A stretch of DNA of 64,000 nucleotides from Xestospongia bergquistia. Lineage: Eukaryota > Porifera > Demospongiae > Haplosclerida > Petrosiidae. Position numbers and translations under genes: made by a program. Where the stretch lies: contig OZ014411.1 in the NCBI GenBank assembly GCA_963965975.1, forward strand, positions 19,868,446-19,932,445, written 5' to 3'. The notes beneath the pieces were generated by a model, which saw only the letters and a program-made list of their open reading frames with translations, was not told where the DNA came from and did not search any database. Below, one piece after another: positions 21,284 through 31,905 of the stretch; position 1 is the stretch's first letter, and the number at the start of each line of letters is the position of its first letter.

Positions 21284-23102
21284 ATGGCATCACACCAACG
21301 ATTGCGTAACAAGTAAGATACTTCTCTTTCTGTTTGATACTACTGTCTTGTTACCCTTAAATAGTTTTATGTAAGACTTTTGGAGAACCAACTAGTTAAT
21401 TAATGAATATTTATTAATTAATTAGCTTTCCCTTAAGATAACATTGACTCGAATGTGTTCTATCATTAATGATATCTAATTTGATCATATTGATAGTGTC
21501 CATAATAACTATGATATTATACCTAGATCTGGCAGGAAATCCTACCCTCTACTAAATTGTACGATGAACAACAATATTAATAATTATATAGGGAGTGCCT
21601 ATTTGGTCTACAGGAAGTGCTTACTCTGTTGTGTATTAAAATGATCTCCACCTCCTAAACCCTATTCTTTAACTATACACAGCAAAGTAGGACTTCCTGC
21701 CAGACCAATAGGGACTACTTAATATTAAATAGATCATGTATAGGAAACTATTGTTCAGTGTGAATTAACTTTAAGACAGGCAATTGAGCCTAGGATTTGA
21801 CTTTAATTTTCCATGTGGTAGTAGGTTCACAGCTTAAAAAGCAATTGAATTAGTTTCTGATATGCAAAGAGTCTGGAGCCACCATAATATAAATTAATGC
21901 AAATTTAAGTGTTCCTAACTGTACATGCATATATAATTTGTACACTACAAATTAATTTGTAATAGTATAGTACACATCTGCATTATAGAGATGTCTTTAC
22001 TAAGTTGGTTTTGATCTTATCATTGCACTATTAGAAAAACTTTCTTTAATTCCTTCATCGGTGAATGTCTGGATTTAAAGTTATTAGTATAGTATAGGTA
22101 TGAGACAACTATTCTCCTTTTCAGTATCAAAGGGGGTGCTAATTATTATGATGTACTTGGAGTAAGTAAGTCTGCTACCCCAGATGAAATCAAAAAGGCA
22201 TATCGCACAAAGGCTCTCAAATACCATCCTGACAAAAATCCTGATAATCCTGAAGCTGAAGAAATGGTACATGGTTTAATATAATAGTTTATGTATATTA
22301 AGTATATATATTTTAACTTTGTAGTTTAAAGAGCTTAACAATGCTAATGCTATATTAATGGATGAGAGAAAGCGTAAGATCTATGATGACTATGGACCAA
22401 CGGGATTAAAGATAGCAGAACAATTTGGTGAAGAGGTTAGTGAGATGACGACAGGCTAGTTATATGGCTATCATAACAAATCATAGGAAGTAATAACAAT
22501 GTTGCATACATAATAGGATATGCCTCTCACAATAAAGTTAACTAAAACATGTTCACATTACCTTGGTGACAAAATAATAAATGTCACTCAAATATTTGTA
22601 GATTTAAAATTTATTGAGTTCTCATCTTCTAGAATATGGCTTTGTATGCTTGCATGAATAGCAAGCTATGTAACTATATTATTATATAACAATATAATTT
22701 GAATTGTCTAAAGACTAAAATAATTATATCAATAAATAAATTAAGTATTGTGATTCATATCCAGACAACCAAATATGATCATTTATTGCCTTCTCCTTTC
22801 AGTGTTGTCTAGTATTTTCTTGTCTGATAACTGGCTGTTGTTTCTGTGGTTGTTGTTGCTGCTTTTTTTGCTTTGGCTGTTGTTGTGGTCTTTGTCTTCC
22901 TAAAGACAAGGAGTATGATGTACCAGATGATTTTATATTTGAAGATAGTAATGATGACAAGAAACCAATTATAATAGAGCCCAAGTCAGGTTATCGTTCT
23001 GCTGATGAAACTCTTGACAAGAAACCAATTATAACAGAACCCGAGTCAGTTTATTATCACTCTGTTAAATCTGTTGATGACAAGAAACCAATTATAGCGT
23101 AG
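21284..23102 (+). CDS. DNAJC5: CSP3 (DNAJC5 family), splice-damaged paralogue
   Basis: Exons 21284-21312, 22125-22266, 22325-22435, (22633 to about 22670, damaged), 22803-23102. The J domain is nearly identical to CSP2, including HPD. Relative to CSP2, exon 4 has a 9-bp deletion that removes the last two codons (Phe-Lys) and the GT donor. Skipping that 42-nt exon would keep the frame, because the neighbours are phase 0. A nearby GTAACT donor would shift it. Exon 5 is open: 15-Cys string, then three DKKPII blocks ending at TAG 23100-23102. The N-terminal PKA-type serine is lost (RLRNN in place of RLRSGS). Call it an expressed variant or an early pseudogene. Confidence 0.7.
21591..21717. mobile_element. 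Foldback (MITE-like) element in CSP3 intron 1
   Basis: An imperfect inverted repeat: the left arm at 21593-21636 (gagtgcctatttggtct ...) is complementary to the right arm at 21675-21717 (... agaccaatagggactac). The spacer is about 38 bp. CSP1 and CSP2 lack it at the corresponding place. No target-site duplication was established. Confidence 0.6.
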
Positions 23103-24019
23103 CCCAAGTCAGCTTGTATGTTTGTAAATGTATAACTTGTAATTAAATGGTGATATCATTTTCAATATACTACCTGGAAACAATGATGTATTTGATGTTC
23201 ACTGTTAAAATAAGTTGATTCATGCATTGGTCACTTACATTGCATACAATCCCAAAATACACTGACAACTCTCACAACAATTTTTTTTACTACTAACTAT
23301 GTATGGCACTGCTGACTTCAAAAAGGGCATGTGGGTGTGTCCTATTTATAACTTCAACTGTGACAGCCCTTATACCCAATGACATAGCAAATTTACCACA
23401 TATTATATCATGAAGATAATCTATTGCTGTTTGTCTAACTAACGAGATAGACATTGTTAAAGTCATCATTGCTTTGATAGTAAACTACATTACTGTTGAT
23501 CAGTACAGTTCAATAATAACAGCAGTATGATTCTCGCTACTTTACAACATCTTATCCTATAATGTTATGCAACGTAAATGACCACAAATTTGTCAGATCA
23601 ACCAGTGTATTTTTACAGTATTATACAATATAATTATTATATAATTATTTGCATATCATATTTCATAATAGTAATGACTTTATATCTTTAAATTCACTTA
23701 ATCAGATAAACAATATTTTTAAGTGCCTACAAATTAAAAAAAAAACGATATAAAGAATTAAGTAATTATGATACCTAATAATTTGAATTAACTAAGTTAA
23801 TGGTCTTATTGAAGATCACTAGGTGTGGGGTCTCCAATCCTTTTGATTTTAAAATCTTCATGCTTCTCACAAAGTGGGATAGTGAATTGTGAAGAATCAC
23901 AAGCATGTTTGTCACCTATAATATATGAGATCAAAAATATTTTCATTAACACAACATGACAAATGAATTATACATAACTATATTTATAATCATTGAAGTA
24001 TTGGAATTATTAGATATAT
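23103..24019. other. Spacer between CSP3 and minisatellite 1, duplicated at 26830-28201
   Basis: Non-coding. The last ~310 bp (about 23710-24019) are almost identical to 27890-28201, and more distal parts are recognisably similar but diverged. It contains tggtcttattgaagatcact and a poly-A run at 23740. Confidence 0.75.
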
Positions 24020-26000
24020 AAGACACTAGTTATGGTCCTAGCAAAGTACACTCGTGACCTTAAGACACTAGTTATGGTCCTAGCAAAGTACACTCGTGAC
24101 CTTAGTACACAAGTTATAATCCTAGCAAAGTACACTCTTGACCTTATGATAATCCTAGTAAAGTACACTCGTGACCTTAAGACACAGGTTATGATTCTAG
24201 CAAAGTACACTCATTACCTTAAGATACAGGTTATGATCCTAGCAAAGTACACTTGTAACCTTAAGACACAAGTTATAATCCTAGCAAAGTACACTCGTTA
24301 CCTTAGCACACAAGTTATAATCCTAGCAAAGTACACTCGTGACCTTAAGACACTAGTTATGGTCCTAGCAAAGTACACTCATGACCTTAAGATACAAGTT
24401 ATGGTCCTAGAAAAGTACACTCGTGACCTTAGGACACAAGTTATAATCCTAGCAAAGTACACGCGTGACCTTAAGACACAAGTTATATTCCTAGCAAAGT
24501 ACACTTGTGACCTTAAGACACAAGTTATGGTCCTAGCAAAGTACACTCGTGACCTTAAGACACAAGTTATGATCCTAGCAAAGTACACTCGTGACCTTAA
24601 GACACAAGTTATAATCCTAGCAAAGTACACTCTTGACCTTATGATAATCCTAGTAAAGTACACTCGTGACCTTAAGACACTAGTTATGATCCTAGCAAAG
24701 TACACTCGTTACCTTAGGACACAAGTTATAATCCTAGCAAAGTACACTCGTTACCTTAAGACACAAGTTATAATCCTAGCAAAGTACATTTGTGACCTTA
24801 AGACACAAGTTATGGTCCTAGCAAAGTACACTTGTGACCTTAAGACACTAGTTATGGTCCTAGCAAAGTACACTCGTGACCTTAAGACACTAGTTATGAT
24901 CCTAGCAAAGTACACTCCTGACCTTAAGACACAAGTTATAATCCTAGCAAAGTACACTCTTGACCTTATGATAATCCTAGCAAAGTACACTCGTGACCTT
25001 AAGACACTAGTTATGATTCTAGCAAAGTACACTCATTACCTTAAGACACAGGTTATGATCCTAACAAAGTACACCCGTGACCTTAAGACACTAGTTATGA
25101 TCCTAGCAAAGTACACTTGTTACCTTAGGACACAAGTTATAATCCTAGCAAAGTACACTCGTGACCTTAAGACACTAGTTATGGTCCTAGCAAAGTACAC
25201 TCATGACCTTAAGATACAAGTTATGGTCCTAGCAAAGTACACTCATGACCTTAAGACTCTAGTTATGGTCCTAGCAAAGTACACTCGTGACCTTAGGACA
25301 CAAGTTATAATCCTAGCAAAGTACACTTGTGACCTTAAGACACAAGTTATAATCCTAGCAAAGTACACTTGTGACCTTAAGACACTAGTTATGGTCCTAG
25401 CAAAGTACACTTGTGACCTTAAGACACAATTTATGGTCCTAGCAAAGTACACTTGTGACCTTAAGACACTAGTTATGATCCTAGCAAAGTACACTCCTGA
25501 CCTTAAGACACAAGTTATAATCCTAGCAAAGTACACTCTTGACCTTATGATAATCCTAGCAAAGTACACTCGTGACCTTAAAACACTAGTTATGATTCTA
25601 GCAAAGTACACTCGTTACCTTAAGACACAAGTTATGGTCCTAGCAAAGTACACTCGTGACCTTAAGACACAAGTTATAATCCTAGCAAAGTACACTCTTG
25701 ACCTTATGATAATCCTAGCAAAGTACACTCGTGACCTTAAGACACAGGTTATGATTCTAGCAAAGTACACTCGTTACCTTAAGACACTAGTTATGATCCT
25801 AGCAAAGTACACTCGTTACCTTAGGACACAAGTTATAATCCTAGCAAAGTACACTCGTGACCTTAAGACACAAGTTATAATCCTAGCAAAGTACACTCGT
25901 GACCTTAAGACACTAGTTATGGTCCTAGCATAGTTCACTCGTGACCTTAAGACACAAGTTATGGTCCTAGCAAAGTACTCTCGTGACCTTAGGACACAAG
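24020..26000. repeat. 42-bp minisatellite array 1 (about 47 units)
   Basis: The unit is roughly aagacactagttatggtcct + agcaaagtacactcgtgacctt (42 bp), with interspersed 33-bp variants that lack 9 bp (...cttatgataatcc...). Unit and variant lengths are multiples of 3 and lack stops, so a 633-codon frame (24032-25933, repeating M-V-L-A-K-Y-T-R-D-L-K-T-L-V) stays open, and stretches of the opposite strand do too. There is no start context, flanking exon or non-repeat sequence to support a protein. A second array occurs at 28202-29775. Confidence 0.95.
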
Positions 26001-26050
26001 TTATCTGTCAAGTTGTCTGTCAATGTTGACAGACAACTTGACAGATAACT
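25999..26050. repeat. Perfect 25-bp-arm palindrome at the array boundary
   Basis: The arm starting agttatctgtcaagttgtct (25999-26023) is exactly complementary to 26026-26050, with a 2-base centre. It sits where minisatellite 1 ends, and each arm contains two copies of tctgtcaa. It would form a very stable hairpin or cruciform. Confidence 0.9.
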
Positions 26051-26079
26051 CGTGACCTAAGGTCACTGCATTATGTATA

Positions 26080-26829
26080 TTAAGTATATATATTTTAACT
26101 TTGTAGTTTAAAGAGCTTAATAATGCTAATGCTATATTAATGGATGAGAGAAAGCATAAAATCTATGATAGCAGAACAATTTTGTGAAGAGGTTAGTGAG
26201 ATGATGACAATGGCTAGTTATATAGCTATCATAACAAATCATAGGAATATATGTTGCATATATAGTAGGATGTGATATTTATAACTCTCACAATAAGGTT
26301 ATACTTTATAACTAAACATAACTCATTCACATTACCTTAGTGACAAAACAATAAATGTCACTCAAATATTTGTAGATTTTAAGGTAAATATATGTGTAAC
26401 TATATTATCATATAACAATATAATTTGAATTGTCTAAAGACTAAAATAATTATATCAATAAAATTAATTAAGTATTGTGATTCATATACTGACAACCAAA
26501 TATGATCATTTATTGCCTTCTCCTTTCAGTGTTGTCTAGTATTTTCTTGTCCGATGACTGGCTGTTGTTTCTGTGGTTGTTGTTGCTGTTGCTGTTGTTG
26601 TGGTCTTTGTTTTCCTAAAGACAGGGAATATGATGTACCAGATGATTCTATATTTGATGACAAGAAACCAATTATAATAGAGCACATGTCAGGTTATCGT
26701 TCTGCTGATGAAACTCTTGACAAGAAACCAATTATAACAGAACCCAAGCCAGTTTATTATTACTCTGATGAGGACAAGAAACCAATTATAGCATATCCCA
26801 AGTCAGCTTGTTTGTCTGTCAATGTATAA
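26080..26829 (+). pseudogene. CSP4 remnant (exons 3 and 5 only)
   Basis: Bases 26105-26193 match CSP2/3 exon 3 (after the ttgtag acceptor) but lack about 25 bp covering the Asp-Tyr-Gly-Pro-Thr-Gly part, which shifts the frame. Exon 4 is missing: 26370-26400 joins its flanks directly. Exon 5 (26530-26829) is intact: C-C-L-V-F-S-C start, 15-Cys string lacking the Phe-Phe-Cys-Phe-Gly insert, three DKKPII blocks, stop TAA. Exons 1-2 are absent and minisatellite 1 lies in their place. A 91-residue frame starting at 26554 is the leftover exon 5. Confidence 0.8.
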
Positions 26830-27299
26830 CATGTAATTATAATGGTGATATCATTTTCACACATAGTCATTTACATTGCATACAATCCCAAAAACATACT
26901 GACAAGCTTCACAACAATTTTTTCCTATTAATTGCATATGGCACTCCACAGCTTTTTGTACTTAAACAATGAAGGGAATGTAGGTGTGTCCTGATTATAA
27001 CTTCAACAGTGATGGCCCTTAAGCTTACCCACAATGACACAGCAAATTTTCCACAGATTACACAGTGAAGTTAATCCACTGCTGTTTGTCTAACTAATGC
27101 TAGAGATGTTATTACAGAGTCATCATTGCTTAGACAGTAAACTATATTATTATATACATAATTGGAATAGACCAATCAAATGGCAGAATTACGGGTTCAT
27201 TATTTTACTCATAATACCTACCGAGCAGTCCGGGCTCACTTATGATACATACTGGGTAGTCCGGGAGATAATATTATTCAAATAATGATAAAATATGAA

Positions 27300-27475
27300 A
27301 TAAAATATAAAATATGTTTTTAAGCAGTAGTTGGTGTCGTGTTTCGTAGACGCTGGCACAGAACTTTCTCTTGCACGGACAACATCTTCGTCAGGGTCGT
27401 ATCTTGTAGTAGTAGTCGTGGGGAGGGGGCAACACGTGTTCAAATCTGAGAAAATGTCGTCAAAGAAATGATTCT
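27300..27475 (-). pseudogene. Exon-like fragment, possibly recombinase-derived
   Basis: On the minus strand, a good acceptor (GTATTTCAG) at about 27475 is followed by an open GC-richer frame reading NHFFDDIFSDLNTC ... RYDPDEDVVRARESSVPASTK ... TNYCLK, then AT-rich sequence. The A-R-E-x-x-V-P-x-x-T-K-x-x-T-x-x-C pattern resembles the N-terminal part of Crypton-type/DUF3504 tyrosine recombinase relatives. This is weak recognition by eye. It is a fragment only, without catalytic residues. Confidence 0.35.
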
Positions 27476-27557
27476 CCTGAAATACTTAATTCTGGAGACG
27501 CAATGTTTCTAGGCTAGTTGCTATTGTGAGTTTTTTTTTATTTAATAAATACCTTAG

Positions 27558-27688
27558 ATACTGTTTATTCGGTTTATATGGTATTTATAAACCTTTGGAA
27601 ACCCATAGCAACCTCGCGCTTCGCGCTCGGTTGCTATATTGGTTTCCTCGAATTTATAAATACGCAATACAAACCTCGTAAACAGTAT
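27558..27688. mobile_element. Foldback (MITE-like) element with GC-rich loop
   Basis: The left arm, atactgtttattcggttt ... catagcaacc, is complementary to the right arm, ggttgctata ... aacctcgtaaacagtat. The arms are about 55 bp with mismatches, around a CGCGCTTCGCG centre. It lies only in the second copy of the duplicated spacer, so it probably inserted after the duplication. Confidence 0.6.
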
Positions 27689-28201
27689 ATAACCTATATT
27701 TATTGTTGATCAGTATAGTTTAATGACAGCAGTGTGATGTTCAATACATCTTATCCTGTATTGTTATACAACGTAAATGACCAAAAATTTGTCAGATTAA
27801 CCAGTGCAGTATTATACAATATAATTATTTGTGCATATCATATTTCGTAATATTAATGACTTAATAATTTTTAAATTCACTTAATCAGATAAACAATATT
27901 TTTAAGTGCCTACAAATTAAAAAAAAACGATATAAAGAATTAAGTAATTATGATACCTAATAATTTGAATTAACTAAGTTAATGGTCTTATTGAAGATCA
28001 CTAGGTGTGGGGTCTCCAATCCTTTTGATTTTAAAATCTTCATGCTTCTCACAAAGTGGGATAGTGAATTGTGAAGAATCACAAGCATGTTTGTCACCTA
28101 TAATATATGAGATCAAAAATATTTTCATTAACACAACATGACAAATGAATTATACATAACTATATTTATAATCATTGAAGTATTGGAATTATTAGATATA
28201 T

Positions 28202-29775
28202 AAGACACTAGTTATGGTCCTAGCAAAGTACACTTGTGACCTTAAGACACTAGTTATGGTCCTAGCAAAGTACACTTGTGACCTTAGGACACAAGTTATG
28301 GTCCTAGCAAAGTACACTCGTGACTTTAAGACACAAGTTATAATCCTAGCAAAGTACACACTTGACCTTATGATAATCCTAGCAAAGTACACTTGTGACT
28401 TTAGGACTCTAGTTATGGTCCTAGCAAAGTACACTCGTGACCTTAGGACACAAGTTATAATCCTAGCAAAGTACACTCATGACCTTAAGACTCTAGTTAT
28501 GGTCCTAGCAAAGTACACTCGTAACGTTAGGACACAAGTTATAATCCTAGCAAAGTACACTTGTGACCTTAAGACACTAGTTATGGTCCTAGCAAAGTAC
28601 ACTTGTGACCTTAGGACACAAGTGATAATCCTAGCAAAGTACACTCGTGACCTTAAGACTCTAGTTATGGTCCTAGCAAAGTACACTCGTGACCTTAGGA
28701 CACAAGTTATAATCCTAGCAAAGTACACTCATGACCTTAAGACTCTAGTTACGGTCCTAGCAAAGTACACTCGTGACCTTAGGACACAAGTTATAATCCT
28801 AGCAAAGTACACTTGTGACCTTAAGACACTAGTTATGGTCCTAGCAAAGTACACTTGTGACCTTAGGACACAAGTTATAATCCTAGCAAAGTACACTTGT
28901 GACCTTAAGACACTAGTTATGGTCCTAGCAAAGTACACTCGTGACCTCAAGACACTAGTTATGGTCCTAGCAAATTACACTCGTGACCTTAGGACACAAG
29001 TTATAATCCTAGCAAAGTACACTCGTGACCTCAAGACACTAGTTATGGTCCTAGCAAAGTACACGCGTTACATTAAGACACAGGTTATGATCCTAACAAA
29101 GTACACCCATGACCTTATGACGCTAGTTATGATCCTAGCAAAGTACACTTGTAACCTTAAGACACAAGTTATAATCCTAGCAAAGTACACTCGTGACCTT
29201 AAGACACAGGTTATGATCCTAACAAAGTACACCCGTGACCTTAAGACACTAGTTATGATCCTAGCAAAGTACACTCGTGACCTTAAGACACTAGTTATGA
29301 TCCTAACAAAGTACACCCGTGACCTTAAGACACTAGTTATGATCCTAGCAAAGTACACTCGTGACCTTAAGACACAGGTTATGATCCTAGCAAAGTACAC
29401 TTGTGACCTTAAGACACAGGTTATGATCCTAGCAAAGTACACTCGTGACCTTAATACACAGGTTATGGTCCTAGCAAAGTACACTTGTGACTTTAAGACA
29501 CTAGTTATGATCCTAGCAAAGTACACTCGTGACCTTAAGACACAAGTTATAATCCTAGCAAAGTACACTTGTGACCTTAAGACACAAGTTATGATCCTAG
29601 CAAAGTACACTCTTGACCTTAAGACACAAGTTATAATCCTAGCAAAGTACACTCTTGACCTTACGATAATCCTAGCAAAGTACACTCATGACCTTAAGAC
29701 ACAGGTTATGATTCTAACAAAGTACACCCATGACCTTAAGACACAGGTTATGGTTCTAGCAAAGTGTACTTGTAT
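28202..29775. repeat. 42-bp minisatellite array 2 (about 37 units)
   Basis: Same unit and same left flank (ggaattattagatatat) as array 1, with a different order of variants. A 522-codon plus-strand frame and several minus-strand frames are open for the same arithmetic reason. The array ends at gtgtacttgtatcttatgat without CSP exons beyond it. Confidence 0.95.
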
Positions 29776-31317
29776 CTTATGATATTTTGTTTTTCTAGCA
29801 TAATGGGTCAGCCAAGAAAGCACATGCTCTAACTATAGTTTATACTCTATATTCAGTGTTTATTTATACATATAAGAGAGCTACCATTAAAAAATTTAAT
29901 TACCAATAGCAGAGCCTGTGGTACTTGTATTGTGCATAGACAACCATGTCTTAAGTGCTCCAAAGAACATTGAAAGTCAAGACTCTAAATTCAACTGGTA
30001 ATCTAAAGTACAAGGTCGATTTCACAGTTTATGTTTGTGACTCAAAGGCTAACTTGTCTTTATATTTTGTTATTAAAAAGAAATGTTTAGTAACAAAATT
30101 ATACCAAAATTAATTCTGAGATTTCTAAGTAGTTCATAGAGGTTTCCTATGGGATGTAGAAATTGACCAATCCAATTGTAGTATATTGCTTATGTATGAT
30201 CTATACAGGAACGGCAGGATAATCATAACAATTTATTGCACAGCTGTATATACATATACCATCTGGCACTTGTAACTATGCTTCTCTGTTGATTTTATTG
30301 TCATTAACTAATTCCTTAGTGCTTTATGTCCATAAAATAAACAGACACAAAAATAATACCAGTAGATAGAATTACTGGACTAACCTTTAATTATTCACGT
30401 GGGTGTAGGTTGTTATCACAAATAACAATTAATCAAACATTATATATGGTGGTGTGTCATGACACAAAATGACCTTTTAATCAATCATAAATGAATATTA
30501 TTCAAAGAGTAAGTTCAAAATCAAGCTGTGATACAGACTATAGTATTATACAAGTCAACAATATAAGATTAAATTAAATGATGTCTTTTGATTTGTGAAA
30601 TGACCATTCATCAGAATTATATCCATTCTTCACTGTTAATAACCAGTTTCAACCATTCACCTTAAAAGTTAATAACACTAAGACTATTTATGGTTGGGTT
30701 TAAGATTAATAATATTAGCATCATTATAATGAAAAAGGTTATTTAACTTAATTATGATAAATATGTCTTTTAAGTGTTTGTGATCAACATAAATAATAAA
30801 TATTGATCAAGCACAAAAGGTCAGAGTTCATATGCAATCTTTGATGAGTAAGGAATATACCAAGAGACAAAAGCTTCCAGCAACAAGTTAGCATTAAGTT
30901 TTAAGTAGAGTTGCAGATTGAACTCAAACTACCAATACATAGTCCCACAAGAGTTGTTAATGTCTATTTTAGTTGGTAGCACCCACTTTAATAGTTAAAG
31001 GTCAGTCCACTCCAACAGTTATACACTCTCCCAGTAAACAACCATAAAGGCCACATAATACCTCTAAGAATACATTGTGTAATAACAATACTTAACAAAC
31101 TCCCCATGTATAGCACCTTATTATATTATAGCCCCTCCCACATTAATCAGATGCAATACCACCTTATTATATTATAGCCCCTCCTACATTAATCAGATCT
31201 ACATAATCCATTACTATGATTTGATACCCATATATAATTTCTTTATATCTACAATCTGTTCAAGACAAATGAAAAAGGCTATTTGATAAAAATACACATG
31301 ATATTCATACCACGAGA
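29776..31317. other. 1.5-kb non-coding stretch
   Basis: AT-rich. A ~45-bp direct duplication (accttattatattatagccc ...) lies at about 31108-31199. I see no exon, RNA gene or element borders. Confidence 0.5.
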
Positions 31318-31623
31318 TCAATAAAACAACTTACTTTTCACACGTTCTCGCAATTGCTTGAAATAACCAAATATATCTCTCCAAAAAGGTGGGCAGTCAA
31401 CATCTGGTCTAGCTTGATATTTACACGAGTACTTGATTGCACCAGATGTACACTCAAATGACACAGCTCTCTCGGTTGTTGCATCTCCTTCTACCCGCCA
31501 CGAGCATACTGAACCACCTTTTGTCGTAATGTAACCACCAGGCTGTTGACTGACAAATGCTATCAACCCAGCAGCAATTGAAATAATGACCAGTATTACC
31601 CCAAGATGCTTATATTCAACCAT
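31318..31623 (-). CDS. Small single-pass membrane or secreted protein, 101 aa
   Basis: A single open exon. The N-terminus MVEYKHLGVILVIISIAAGL gives one hydrophobic segment (residues 8-24), followed by a ~75-residue Cys-containing domain (Cys in SVCSW, FECTS, YSCKY, VDCPP). The C-terminus is basic (KQLRERVKSK). A consensus donor GTAAGT overlaps the last codons (about 31330), so a downstream exon is possible instead of the in-frame stop. The start lies 282 bp from the ACTL6A stop on the same strand. Family not recognised. Confidence 0.55.
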   Translation of the reverse strand: MVEYKHLGVILVIISIAAGLIAFVSQQPGGYITTKGGSVCSWRVEGDATTERAVSFECTSGAIKYSCKYQARPDVDCPPFWRDIFGYFKQLRERVKSKLFY

Positions 31624-31851
31624 GATGTCCTTCGCAAGGGGCGTTACGATATTCGATCGTAACGATAATCAATGTTTACACGTGATAATTATTGTGTTAT
31701 TACCAGATGTATGGAACCTCTTAATTGATTTCACTTTTCCTACATCTCATTTCACCTACTCTCATTTACGTATACAACCAAGATAATAGGCAAAGTGAGT
31801 AACATCTGTACCAAACATGTACATAAGACTGTGAGTATTATTTAAGACTAT

Positions 31852-31857
31852 TTTATT
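31852..31857 (-). terminator. ACTL6A polyadenylation signal AATAAA
   Basis: AATAAA on the minus strand, about 50 bases after the ACTL6A stop codon. The only other candidate nearby is weaker. Confidence 0.6.
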
Positions 31858-31905
31858 AAAGAATGATATGAAAAAAGTCTTTGGATAAATACCAAAAGTT
31901 AACAA

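Larger units (their letters stand above)
26830..28201. other. Spacer between CSP4 remnant and minisatellite 2
   Basis: Duplicate of the CSP3 downstream spacer (see 23103-24019), enlarged by inserted material at about 27150-27700, including a foldback element and a GC-richer coding-like patch. The final 310 bp are almost identical to the other copy. Confidence 0.7.

Noticed and set aside
24032-25933. A 633-codon plus-strand frame (and similar at 28214-29782) as a protein gene
   Set aside because: It consists only of 42/33-bp minisatellite units, is also open on the other strand and has no flanking unique coding sequence.
24020-26000. CRISPR-like array
   Set aside because: Units are contiguous without unique spacers, and the setting is an animal nuclear genome.
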